A stretch of DNA of 64,000 nucleotides from Exophiala sp. HKRS030 (lineage: Eukaryota > Ascomycota > Eurotiomycetes > Chaetothyriales > Herpotrichiellaceae). The position numbers and the translations under genes are program-made. The DNA is taken from assembly GCA_023897205.1 (NCBI GenBank), contig JAHWDD010000003.1, positions 6,017,665 through 6,081,664 on the forward strand. Direction: 5' to 3'. This document shows positions 23,520-33,037 of the stretch, piece after piece (the first letter of the stretch is position 1; the number at the start of each line of letters is the position of its first letter). Under the pieces are notes generated by a model, which saw only the letters and a list, made by a program, of their open reading frames with translations, had not been told where the DNA came from and searched no databases.

Positions 23520-25223
23520 CCAAGTTACTTGCACGTGCTGGGGCCATCTAGGCATCCCAGTTATACATGTTGAAAGCGACGGCCTTGTGTGGGGTAAAGT
23601 TTAGAGTGGACGCGGGTGGGGGCCGCCGCAACGAAAGGTAGCCTTATGTGCCTCATCTAACGATCAATCAAGCTTCCATCTGAGACGACAAGAATCGGTT
23701 TCTGGTTGAGCGCTGTATGTAATATCTTGCGATGTATCTCAGGAACTCCATCATAGTGAAGAGAAATGTTAGTGGCGCGGCGGCGCTAGATAGCTTTGCA
23801 CAACAGGAGCTGAAGCACACACGATCATGTGCAAATCACTTGTTCCATCAGGATCATAAGGTAGACGTTCAGATTCAGAAGTGACGAAGACCCTGATTGT
23901 CCGCCTTCGTTGGATTGCGGTCCTGCCCATCCTCAAAAACAAGGCTCAGCCCAACGGCGAGAAGACATTCAGAGAAACGAATTCGCCAGGTTCACGGCGC
24001 CGCGACTCGGGGCGCCATGAGGAGAACATGCAGCCCACTTTTACACGATGATAATTATAAGGGAGGGTACACATGGACTGTAACGGCCTTGAGAAACGCT
24101 CCGAGGACTGAGCTTAGATCTCGCGAGAACGCTTCCAAATATGTCTACGGCTCTATCATTCACCGTTGTTTAGGCTTGGACGACGACTGGGGGAGGCTCG
24201 TTTTCAGAAAGACGACGGCCCCTTGGTCGTGGTTGGTCTGTGGGGCAACCAATAAAGTATCGAGTATCTAGGAAGTATCGATTTAAGGTGGAAGGGTGGG
24301 CCAGGAGATTTGCTGTGACTGGCGCCGAGAAAGGGCGCCACGCTAATCGTGCGCTAAATCTACCTAGGTACTCTACCCAAATCTACCCAGTCTACCTTAT
24401 CTGCCGTATCTGCCGTATCTGCCAAATCTTCCTTAAACTGCGGAATCTGCTCAATCTACCATTGGATGCCCGCCTGGATGGTGACTGGCACAGACAACTG
24501 GGACGCCAAGCTGGACTCTTACAGGTACTCCAATAGATGTTCATGTAAGCATCCTTAGAGGCACATGATATAGTAGCGACGCTAAATTAAACGAGCTCTT
24601 CTATCAACCAAAGTGCGTCACGGCTATACGAAGTAGTTGGCGGAGGTCATAGCATTCCGCCCAAGCCTTCTTAGTGAGGTAAGTGAATATGCCAGGAGAT
24701 GGCTGCGAAATAGAAGGCCATCCGTGGGAAATCGACCATGAACAGTTTTCTTGGCTTCAAAATTTGTTGCCATGCTCTACCGCCCAAACTGCCAGCTAGG
24801 GGCTGTGCAAAATTTAATTGGGCTGGTCCCTGATCATGTCCCTAGCCCATACAGATATGGTACATGACCGAGTGTGGCGCCCGACTCATGCAGGAGACCG
24901 TCAGCAACGCTCCACTTTTCTTCACGTAATGAAATAGAAGGTCTTGATGACATCGAGCTCAGACTCCATTCTGAGCTGTGAATGGGTATATAAGACAACG
25001 AGTTTGTGCACTGTAGATGTAGAACGACTTTCACCAATGTCCAACTCTCTTCTTTGTTCTAGACAGAAACGTCATTGCCCGTTTCCTAGATCTCGCACTC
25101 CTTTTGATCGACTGAAGCAAAATTCCCCTACTTCTGACACAACGTGCACCGTGCCTGACCTTGACTCGACGATCCTTGCAATCCAAGTCTGATCCCATCT
25201 AATATCCATCCGCCACAGCCAGA
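23520..25223. other. Spacer between copies B and C
   Basis: No supported gene lies in these 1.7 kb. A frame of 124 codons at 23897-24271 is open but unlike any family I know. A perfect palindrome TACCTAGGTA lies at 24361-24370, next to short CTACC/ATCTGCC direct repeats at about 24370-24425. Confidence 0.5.
24987..24993 (+). promoter_or_regulatory. TATA box upstream of copy C
   Basis: TATATAAG starts 237 bases before the ATG at 25224, with a C/T-rich stretch between. It is the best TATA match of the three copies. Confidence 0.45.
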
Positions 25224-25561
25224 ATGTCCATGTCTGCCGAAGCCATCGTTTCAGTCGTGTTCGGGATCATCATGTTCTTCATAACGCTCCTTGCACTGAT
25301 CCAGACTGCCTATTACACTGCCAATCCACGTCGTTACTGTAAGCTATCGTCGACCTACTCATAGCACGATAGTGTGTCCATATGACTCAAGACATCTTCA
25401 TTGATGCTTTGATGTTGTACCACTGCTGACCTTCCTTTCCTTCAGTTGGAAACCCCCAACTCGATTTCGAACTGGGCTTGCTACCACCGCGAAGCAGACA
25501 CGACAGGCTTGGAGCTCATCCAAGGCCAGGGGATGGAGCCTCAACTTCGATTCGATCATGA
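25224..25561 (+). CDS. Small single-pass membrane protein, tandem family copy C
   Basis: Exons 25224-25338 and 25446-25561 join in phase 1 to 76 residues. MSMSAE is followed by a membrane segment (about residues 8-30: VVFGIIMFFITLLALIQTAY), then ANPRRYFGNP and a tail that starts QLDFELGLLPP before becoming basic and Arg/His/Pro-rich. The 5' half is the closest match to copy B; the start (MSxSAE) is closest to copy A. The intron (107 nt) has a GTAAGC donor and a CTTCAG acceptor and sits at the same codon phase as in A and B. Conservation of the first exon and divergence of the second suggest the membrane segment carries the shared function and the tail gives specificity. Function unknown. Confidence 0.75.
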
Positions 25562-26733
25562 TGGCTCGGATGCATCGAGGGTATGACGTGATATAGTCCG
25601 ATATAGCTTCGGTTGGATGCAGTGGCGTTGAGGATGCAAGCTCTTCTCATCATGACGTTGAAATTTCCGATGACAGCCCATGATATGTATGGATAAGGAT
25701 CCTCGGGTACACAGATGTTCGTATGCATCTAACTGTCTTTCGCTTGTAAAAGGATACTGGTTCATGGTTGTCATACGGGTCAATAGGATTCCATTGCTTT
25801 GGATACAAAAAAGATTTGATCTTGCATCCATCCTCCTGTGCTTTGCTGTACTTTTACTCTCGCACCAGAATGTGTATGTTGAATAAATCTGTGGTCATAT
25901 GTAGTAGTCCACTTCTCACGAGACGTGGGTACATCGTGGCACCGAGCACCGATGTTTCTGGAGACCACGAGTCCGTCGTTTCTTGACATTGAGATCTGAT
26001 CGGCCTGAAACCTCTGGATTCCACACGTATGAAGATATCGTCGATAAGTCAGCGAGAAAATGTCTATGTTGTGTCGAACCATCGTAGTCTTCGGTGTCCC
26101 GCGTGGTTAGCTCTGAGCAGTTGATAGCAACGGCAGGTTGTCGAGTACCAAGGGCTGTCAGGGTCCGAGGATGACCAGTCAGTCGTCACAGTGTTTTCTG
26201 TCCTGTTGGAGAACATGGCGGTGTCCATGGCAAGCCCAGTGCTCATCAGGTTGCTCACTGAGAAACTACGTCGTCCATAGATGAAATGGGCTACGTGAAG
26301 GTCAAAAGTTAAAGGCTCCCAGGCATGAAGACTACTTGTACACCTGTAAGGCTCTGTACATGCGTGATCTCCTTCGACTAGGAATCGTTTGGGACTCAAT
26401 AATTGCACAGCAATAGCAGGGTTGACCGGGATTTTGAGTCATGCCAATGGGAATTTGCACATATTTTGCCAAGGATTTAATTCGGCCAACGTGGCCCAGA
26501 GATTAATATAAAACACTACTTACAGTAATATATGTGCCATGACATGGCGATAGACATCAAGACATGCATCTTCCTTCATGAGCGCGGTCCCGGACTCCGC
26601 GTGATGGTTGGGCATACACCAGCTCCAATACTAAAATTCAAGCGTTACTGTCATGTCGTATTTTCTGACAACTTCAATGTCGATTCATCCCCACGAATCC
26701 GTGTTCCGTTACCCCTTTTCTTTGTTGAATGGT
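25562..26733. other. Intergenic region between convergent genes
   Basis: The 3' ends of copy C (+) and the Sur7-family gene (-) face each other here. No gene is supported. The A+T-rich part near 26500-26530 includes TAATATAAAA. Confidence 0.5.
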
Positions 26734-27591
26734 TTACGAACCATATTCTTTGTCGTGGACAAAGCTTCCGCGGCTCCTAGTACTCCTGCTTCGTCGGCCT
26801 TTGAAGAACCCACCAGAGCTGCTCTCCTTGTCTTTCCGAGGACCAATGCAGAAGAGAATTCCAGCGATAAAGAAACTTGCAAAGGCAGCCCATTCAAAGC
26901 CGAAAGCATATTGTCCAATATTTGAGTCAAGTCCCGCGTCGCGGAAGTTATTCCGACCTTTCAGATATGCGGCACTACAACCATGTTAGCATGTGTATAT
27001 AGTAAGTGGGTAGAACAGTCGACTTACGTCATTAGAGCCGCAGTAATAGCTTGGAAGAATGCAGCGGTAAAGGCTAATAGGCCACTGAAGTAGCTGGCAA
27101 TTCTGGCGCAAAAGGCAAGAATGCTTGACAGAAGGGTGATGACACCGAAGAAGAGGGCAATCAACGTGAAGGCGAACATGAAGCGGGTCATGAGAAAGTA
27201 GAAGCCATGATGATCGATGAAGTCTTGAGGAACACCAACATCGGTGTCAAAGTTTCTGTGTGAGGATGGGTCGAGCGGAAAAGCCGGATGGACATCTGAG
27301 TAGCTTTCATCTCCGCAGACGGTGGTGCTGCCTTCTACACCGCAGACATTCCAATATGACCATCTGGAGACTGGCGGTGCGCCTGGGATACCTGATGTGT
27401 CGGCTTCCAACAGATACCATCGATTGACTGGAGCTCCGTCGACAGCTCCCGCGAGAAGAATGAAGAATTTGAACAGGAGGCCAGCGGCCACGAGGACCAA
27501 GGAAATCAAAGTGAAAAGTCCTTCTGTATAAGACAAAGAGGTTAGCCCGAGGTTCAAGAGGGTGTGAGCTTTGTTACGTACTGCCTGGCAT
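26734..27591 (-). CDS. Sur7/PalI-family eisosome-type membrane protein
   Basis: Three exons on the - strand (27582-27591, 27028-27523, 26734-26974) join to 248 residues. The first exon is only 10 nt: ATG CCA GGC A, completed by AA from exon 2, giving MPGKGLF. Four membrane segments are seen: about 6-27 (LISLVLVAAGLLFKFFILLAG), two in the middle (FMFAFTLIALFFGVITLL and the ILAFCARIASYFSGLLAF/AFFQAITAAL region), and one near 205-222 (WAAFASFFIAGILFCIG). The first extracellular loop has the family pattern W-x-x-W/YWNVCG...VCG, likely a disulfide as in claudin-like Sur7 proteins. The C-terminus is a cytosolic basic Ser/Arg tail (GRRSRSTRSRGS). Family members mark eisosomes/MCC domains of the plasma membrane and affect endocytosis and cell-wall organisation. 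Confidence 0.88.
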
Positions 27592-28996
27592 CTTGCGCGT
27601 CGCCCAGGTGGGCTAAAGCTTGAACTGGTTTTGAACGTCGAAGCAATTGAAGGTATGGGCGACAGTGACGACGACGACGACCCCAGGAGCTTGTGAAAGG
27701 CGTGCAAGCTCGGGACTGCGACTGCGAGGGATGGGAGAGAGGAGAAAGATCTAGGTCGGGAGTTGCAGGAACCAAGTCTTTGTAGCGAAGGAGGAGCAGA
27801 TGATGGTGGTGTTAGCTAGGAAAGGTAGAAGTCTTGGAATGAGGTCACTGGGTACACACACCCGTCAACACTGGAGGACGGGCCAAGAGCAGAGAGAGTA
27901 GAATGGGCAAACGTAGGCCCAAAGAGCCCGAAGTTTAAATGATGGGCATGCCGTGGGCCCGCAACGCAATGGACAGTAGCCCAAAGAGTCGAGAATCGAG
28001 GATTTCAAGTGTGGTTGTCACAAGCGAGAAGTGGAAAAGCCCGAGTTGGATGACGGTGCGACCTTGAGTCGCAGGCTTGCAGTAGTTGGTGGCTAGTCGT
28101 TTTGGGACGCACCTTCTTCTACGGTTTTCCAGAGTACCTGCTACGTGCCTGCCGTGGCTACGATCAACTTTGGGACGCGGGGACTCTTTCAGCCTTCCTC
28201 CGTACCTGCCAGCACATGTACACCAAACGCACCTTCTACTTTGGCCACCGCCATTCAGCAGATTTACACCTAGATAGGTACTGGGAAGGCGCGCCTTCTC
28301 GTGAACGACATGAGCAGGAACGACCTGCACACAAAAAGTAGCTACTAGAGAGAGCGCCTACGAAGTACACCAAACCCAGAGATCAAAACGTTGGTTACAG
28401 CTGAGAAGAGTCCATCTACCTCAATTCCAGACTCGATGATTGGGCTTAATGGGGCACGATGGGGACATTGAAATCACCATGAAAGCTGATCTGATGACAC
28501 GTTGTTTGTGGCTTGAAGCTGCAACGCTACAAGCTAGAGCTTGGATCTGGCCTCGAGAAATCTGGGCGCCCTCGTGGCCTTCCAACTTCCAAGAGCGGAG
28601 CACCAACGTCATTCGCCGCCAAGTCTCACAGATCTTGATCCCAAAAGGGGAAAGTATGTGCCACTAATGATCATTAAACTAGCATTAGACCAAGAATGGT
28701 TAGCTTCCGAGAATAGACGTCAACTAGACCAGAATTCATGTCAGCCAAGGCCGTCCTCCACCAATGGACAACTGATTATGCTTTTTGATGCTTCGATAGC
28801 GCCAATCTTCACTCCGGCACAAATCTGGCGCATCAATTTCGCAGGTTCTTTCCCCAATAATAATGATGGCTGCTACTCCATAGTCACCTGACCTTGGACC
28901 ACCACGTCGGAAGATGTTATCATTCCTCGACAGTTGATGGTAGATCGACAAGGCTGTCAACTTCCAGTATAACATCCACCCTAGGACATCTTCATC
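27592..28996. other. Divergent promoter region
   Basis: About 1.4 kb separates the divergent Sur7-family (-) and Rav2 (+) starts. No gene is supported; short frames near 28102-28341 and 28541-28891 lack recognisable features. Confidence 0.55.
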
Positions 28997-30105
28997 ATGT
29001 CAACTTGGGTTTATCCTCCTATTGCAACAGACGATCTTCGCAAAGCCGAGGAAGACTCGTTGGTATGATCAGAAACACCTTGGCCAAAACCTGATGTACC
29101 TGAACCACAGCTAATTCCTATAATAGAAGCTCGAGCTTCAATGGTTTCTACAGTCTCTCCAACATTCATTCGTCCAGCTGAAAGAGGGTCTCGAGGACTG
29201 TGTCACACTATTGGCTCCAACCGAACCTGGTTCAACTCTGGTGTTGTCATCCTTGAGGTCAGAAAGCGTAAAAGGTTTCGTCAACAGAGTAGGCACCAAG
29301 CTTGTCAAAGGGGTAGGTCTAAACCTCCTTCTGTGTCTGGTCTTGACAATACACTGGCTGAGTCAGATTCTAGGATATCCATCTAAGACTTGTCACTTTG
29401 CCTCCCAACACTCCCAGGGGCACAAACACTTCAACTCCTTCGACAAGGTTGATCTTCTCCGCCTCACCTACTTCTTCTGATATACTTCTTCCTCAACTCC
29501 TTTCCGTCAAATCCTTGGTCAACGACTCACTAGACATAATCGACGTTTCTCGTTGGACTGGTCAGTCTACTGATTCTTCCTTTATATCCGGTCAGCTGAA
29601 GCTGCTGCATGATCATCTTCGAGAGGCCAAGGCATGCTTAAAAGGGCCCGCCACGGGATCTGATACCTTACCAGTTCCCGGTACCGACTGGTGGACAGAT
29701 AGTCCTGATGAGAATGTGTTTCAACCACCGCTTGGCGAACATCTCAGCCTACACTTCACGATTCAGGATGCTAATCTCGTCCTGACCGTGCGCACTCTGT
29801 CGCCTACCTCGCCAGGTGGTACCCCAAGCACACCGACAGATTCTTCATTCTCATTGTCGGGGTTCAGCTTACGCAACAAACTTCTTGGACTTGGTCCCAA
29901 ACCTCCCAATCATGATGAGATGGGCGAAATATTCGAATGGCGTGGCAAGCAAGATGTCGTCGTTCGCGAAAAGGTGAGGGTTGAAACCTCCGATCCGAGT
30001 CTCCTCAGTATCGCTGCGAAGTTGAGCGCTCTCGAACACGAAATCGCTCGATGGCGCATGAATCTGAGGATCATTCTCACTGGAAGTATCGAAGAAGACG
30101 ATTGA
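28997..30105 (+). CDS. rav2: RAVE complex subunit Rav2 / Rogdi
   Basis: Three exons (28997-29062, 29127-29312, 29374-30105) join in frame to 327 residues. The start MSTWVYPPIATDDLRKAEED and the following KLELQWFLQSLQHSFVQLKEGLEDCV are typical of the Rogdi leucine-zipper family. Then come LLAPTEPGSTLVLSSLRSESVKGFV and a C-terminal segment ending in a helical stretch (LSALEHEIARWRMNLRIILTG). Rav2 works with Rav1 and Skp1 in the RAVE complex, which reassembles V1 onto V0 of the vacuolar ATPase after glucose re-addition. The middle has a Ser/Thr/Pro-rich loop (SPTSPGGTPSTPTDSS) common in fungal orthologues. Introns are 64 and 61 nt. The start is set by the only ATG in front of the conserved N-terminus. 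Confidence 0.9.
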
Positions 30106-30613
30106 ATCACGTCTTCCTATATTTCGCTACGGACCCTACCCAGCCGCCGTAATGTGGCGCCGGCTCAGGACCCATCTCAACCCATTCCTACAATCACGTG
30201 ATCCACATTCATTTCCACCACCAAAGTCAATTCAACCCTTGCTGCCGTTACAGGAAACCCAATCCTGATTGTGGAATAACATTCTCGTTTGGCGCTGCAT
30301 CAAAACACGCGGGGAGTACACCACATGGCGATTGTGAACTTATGAAAGCAATCTTGAAACTATGACTTGCATACAGCTTGGTTGTCAAAAGTCGCGAGCC
30401 TCTCTCCATGGACTCCTTGATGCGAACAAAAGCGGCTGAAGTGAACCCCTTCTGCATTCATTGTCACGGCACATCCAAACACAAAGCTGTGGAACATTCT
30501 GAAAACTGAAACAATGTCTCCTCCCTGTGCCTTTGTCATGGGACGGGATACCGTGTCATAAAGACCTGTTCATCGCTCAGAAACGTCTTCAACTTGGGCC
30601 AAATTCCGAATTG
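30106..30613. other. Intergenic region with a short upstream ORF
   Basis: No gene is seen in this 0.5 kb. A 15-codon ATG frame (30514-30561) overlaps, in another frame, the open stretch leading into the next gene, and could act as an upstream ORF if it is in the leader. Confidence 0.45.
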
Positions 30614-32377
30614 ATGGATATGTCCACAGAAAAAGTATTACTTATAAGTTTTGGTTCATCTCATAAGCCAATGCCAAAGCCTGCACCTACCGACAGGTTG
30701 TCTGATTGCCGTGTAGAACCCAACGGCCATTGCGAACAATATCCAACAAACATGTCCTTCCCGTCAAATCAAACTCGCCATCGATCACAATCTCGTTCAC
30801 GTATGATCGCTGAAGCTACATTCCATTGTCACACTATAGATACTTCAGAGCATGAGACACGCAATCCATCTCAAGGTTTATCAACGCTATCAAAGTATCC
30901 TCCAACAAGCTGGAAACATGTTTCGACTCATGGTCGAGCCACTTCGGCGACTCATGAGCAACATCGTCAAACTGCAGTCGCAAAATCGAATCATTTGACA
31001 CTAAGTCCACAAGCTTCTTCTCCAGAAAGCTCCACTGCTCTACCCAGCAATCAACCTCAGTATATTAGATCTCGTCGACGACAAGCAGAGTCTTCGAGGG
31101 CTAGTACGCCTACTTCTCGTGCCAAGCATCAATTCGATATTATTGATCGTCCAATTCCTCCTCAGAAGGAGGTCTCTCAGGAAGATTTGCCAGAACCTGA
31201 AGTTGCCTATGCTCAACCATTCTACTTTACACGATGCCCACATACCTCACCGCCTGTTTCACGACCTCTCGACACACAGCCCAGGCTTGCGCCCTTCAGT
31301 AAGGGCTTGCTCTCGTACGTGCCAGCTGAGTTACATAAACGCTCGGAAATTGGTAAGGTTGAGGTCTACGTCGTGGATGGTCGATGCGCCGATTGCGATC
31401 TACTTACCAGAAGACAGGCCGAAGATGTCATTTTGGAAAAATATATGAGGGAAATCACTGCACTCTCCACCACGTTGAACTCTTTGAAAGAGACACTACC
31501 TGGGTCTGAGTCAGACATCAGTTATGTTGGCGACGTAGAATTCAATGAACAAGCAATTAGTGGTCTTCTTACTGCAGAAAACATGCTGGATAACCTAATT
31601 CGTCGACGGGACAAAGAGATTAAACTAATCTGGCGGGGCTATACCAAGCGATGGGGTCCAGCGGCATTCACTGTACGGCAAGACCTATCCGAATCACACA
31701 GTTGCTTGTGTGAACCATCATCAGCGACAAGTATCATGGTCTCCCAAGCAGTCTCAAGACAGCCCAAAGGTGCACAGCATACACCGCATGAACAACCGAC
31801 ATCCCAGAATAGCTCACCAAGACAGAGCTCGTCCAGGCGATCAAGAACTTACGTGATCAAAGCGCCGCTTTCCGATGCGAGCAGCGAAGTAAGCATCACC
31901 ACATCATCCTCATTTACATCATTTATGTCCAAAGGTTCAGGGGAATCCTCCTCTCCTTCGTCCCAAACATCCGGCACCAGGTGCAGCCAAAGCTTGCGAG
32001 GAAGGTCGTTAGGGGTATCTGAAGCGGCATTCCTGGACACACCAACGAACCGCTTTTCAGACGGACATCGAAGCGCACAAGCCCGCTCTTCGATTGATGG
32101 AGTCCGGGAGCCAGGCCGAGTCCAACTAGATTGGATCCGACCTGATCGGCCTCCAAAAGATGATGACTCCACCAAGTGCACGCCAACATCGCGTCTTCCA
32201 TATCCAGATCGCGGCGTATTGAATCTGGATAAGCAAAACAAAACACAGGAAGTGAGCCCTGTCGTGAGACAACGAAGAATGAGCATCAAGTGGGATCATC
32301 TTGACAAGCCCGTTCGTGACTATGAAGGTCAGCCTTGTTGGGACTGGAAGGTGACAAAAGAAAGTGCTGACCGATAA
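30614..32377 (+). CDS. Ser-rich protein of unknown function
   Basis: The frame is open over 1.8 kb. The first in-frame ATG gives 587 residues; a second at 30752 (MSFPSNQTRHRS) gives 541. I do not recognise a family. Residues 1-200 are Ser/Thr/His/Gln-rich and disordered. A more ordered block lies at about 255-360: EIGKVEVYVVDGRCADCDLLTRR with a CxxC pair, then a helical region (AEDVILEKYMREITALSTTLNSL, LLTAENMLDNLIRRRDKEIKLIWRGY) that could form a coiled coil. The rest is again Ser-rich with a basic C-terminal part ending QPCWDWKV. No membrane span or signal is seen. The conserved-looking core suggests a real gene, probably nuclear or cytosolic scaffold-like, but that is inference. Confidence 0.6.
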   Translation: MDMSTEKVLLISFGSSHKPMPKPAPTDRLSDCRVEPNGHCEQYPTNMSFPSNQTRHRSQSRSRMIAEATFHCHTIDTSEHETRNPSQGLSTLSKYPPTSWKHVSTHGRATSATHEQHRQTAVAKSNHLTLSPQASSPESSTALPSNQPQYIRSRRRQAESSRASTPTSRAKHQFDIIDRPIPPQKEVSQEDLPEPEVAYAQPFYFTRCPHTSPPVSRPLDTQPRLAPFSKGLLSYVPAELHKRSEIGKVEVYVVDGRCADCDLLTRRQAEDVILEKYMREITALSTTLNSLKETLPGSESDISYVGDVEFNEQAISGLLTAENMLDNLIRRRDKEIKLIWRGYTKRWGPAAFTVRQDLSESHSCLCEPSSATSIMVSQAVSRQPKGAQHTPHEQPTSQNSSPRQSSSRRSRTYVIKAPLSDASSEVSITTSSSFTSFMSKGSGESSSPSSQTSGTRCSQSLRGRSLGVSEAAFLDTPTNRFSDGHRSAQARSSIDGVREPGRVQLDWIRPDRPPKDDDSTKCTPTSRLPYPDRGVLNLDKQNKTQEVSPVVRQRRMSIKWDHLDKPVRDYEGQPCWDWKVTKESADR

Positions 32378-33037
32378 ACAGATTCAAGCGACTGACCTGG
32401 CTGGCATTTATGCTATGGTCAGCAGATCCACAACTTCAACCAGACCAGCCGAGAGATAGACGGGACTGGCCTTTGAACAGTTCATGGTCGTCAGCACACC
32501 TGAGGAGGTGAAATCGTGGTGACATCATGTCAATGTCAAGTTAACAATTAACAAAATCCTGCACCGTCTATGGGAATGCATTGAGATCGATAATGAATGT
32601 ATGAATTTTGCACAGACACAACCTTGAAGTCACCGTCTACCATATACTATAGCAATCAGTGGTTCAACGCAGCTTCAATGTGCATACGCAATTGGCGCTG
32701 GTGCTGTGCCACAGGTGGGCTTATCCAAATTGACAATCACGAATGCAATGTCAAGTGTCTCAAATCAGTGCATCGGCTCTACTTAAAGACTGTATGCTAG
32801 GGCTACTATTTCCGATCTCCTAGGGGCGCAGGTTGTCTTTGTTTGGGATAGTTACGCCCTTGCTGGATATCTAACTTTTCCGGCGAAATGGCTTAGATGT
32901 TGCAAAAGGTTGTCAATCGCAACCCAAGCTACGAAGAAATGAGAACCACGCCAAATTGCCGGAAGCCATGCTGTATAAGCCTGCTCTAATCTAGCCAAAT
33001 CCAAAAAAAATAACACTATGATTATAGCACTGTTTTC
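32378..33037. other. Intergenic region between convergent genes
   Basis: No gene is seen in 0.66 kb. It holds the 3' ends of the unknown + strand gene and the Fat1-like - strand gene. Confidence 0.6.

Noticed and set aside
23897..24271. 124-codon frame between small-protein copies B and C
   Set aside because: It has no membrane segment, no likeness to the neighbouring family, and an Arg/Ser-rich composition typical of chance frames.
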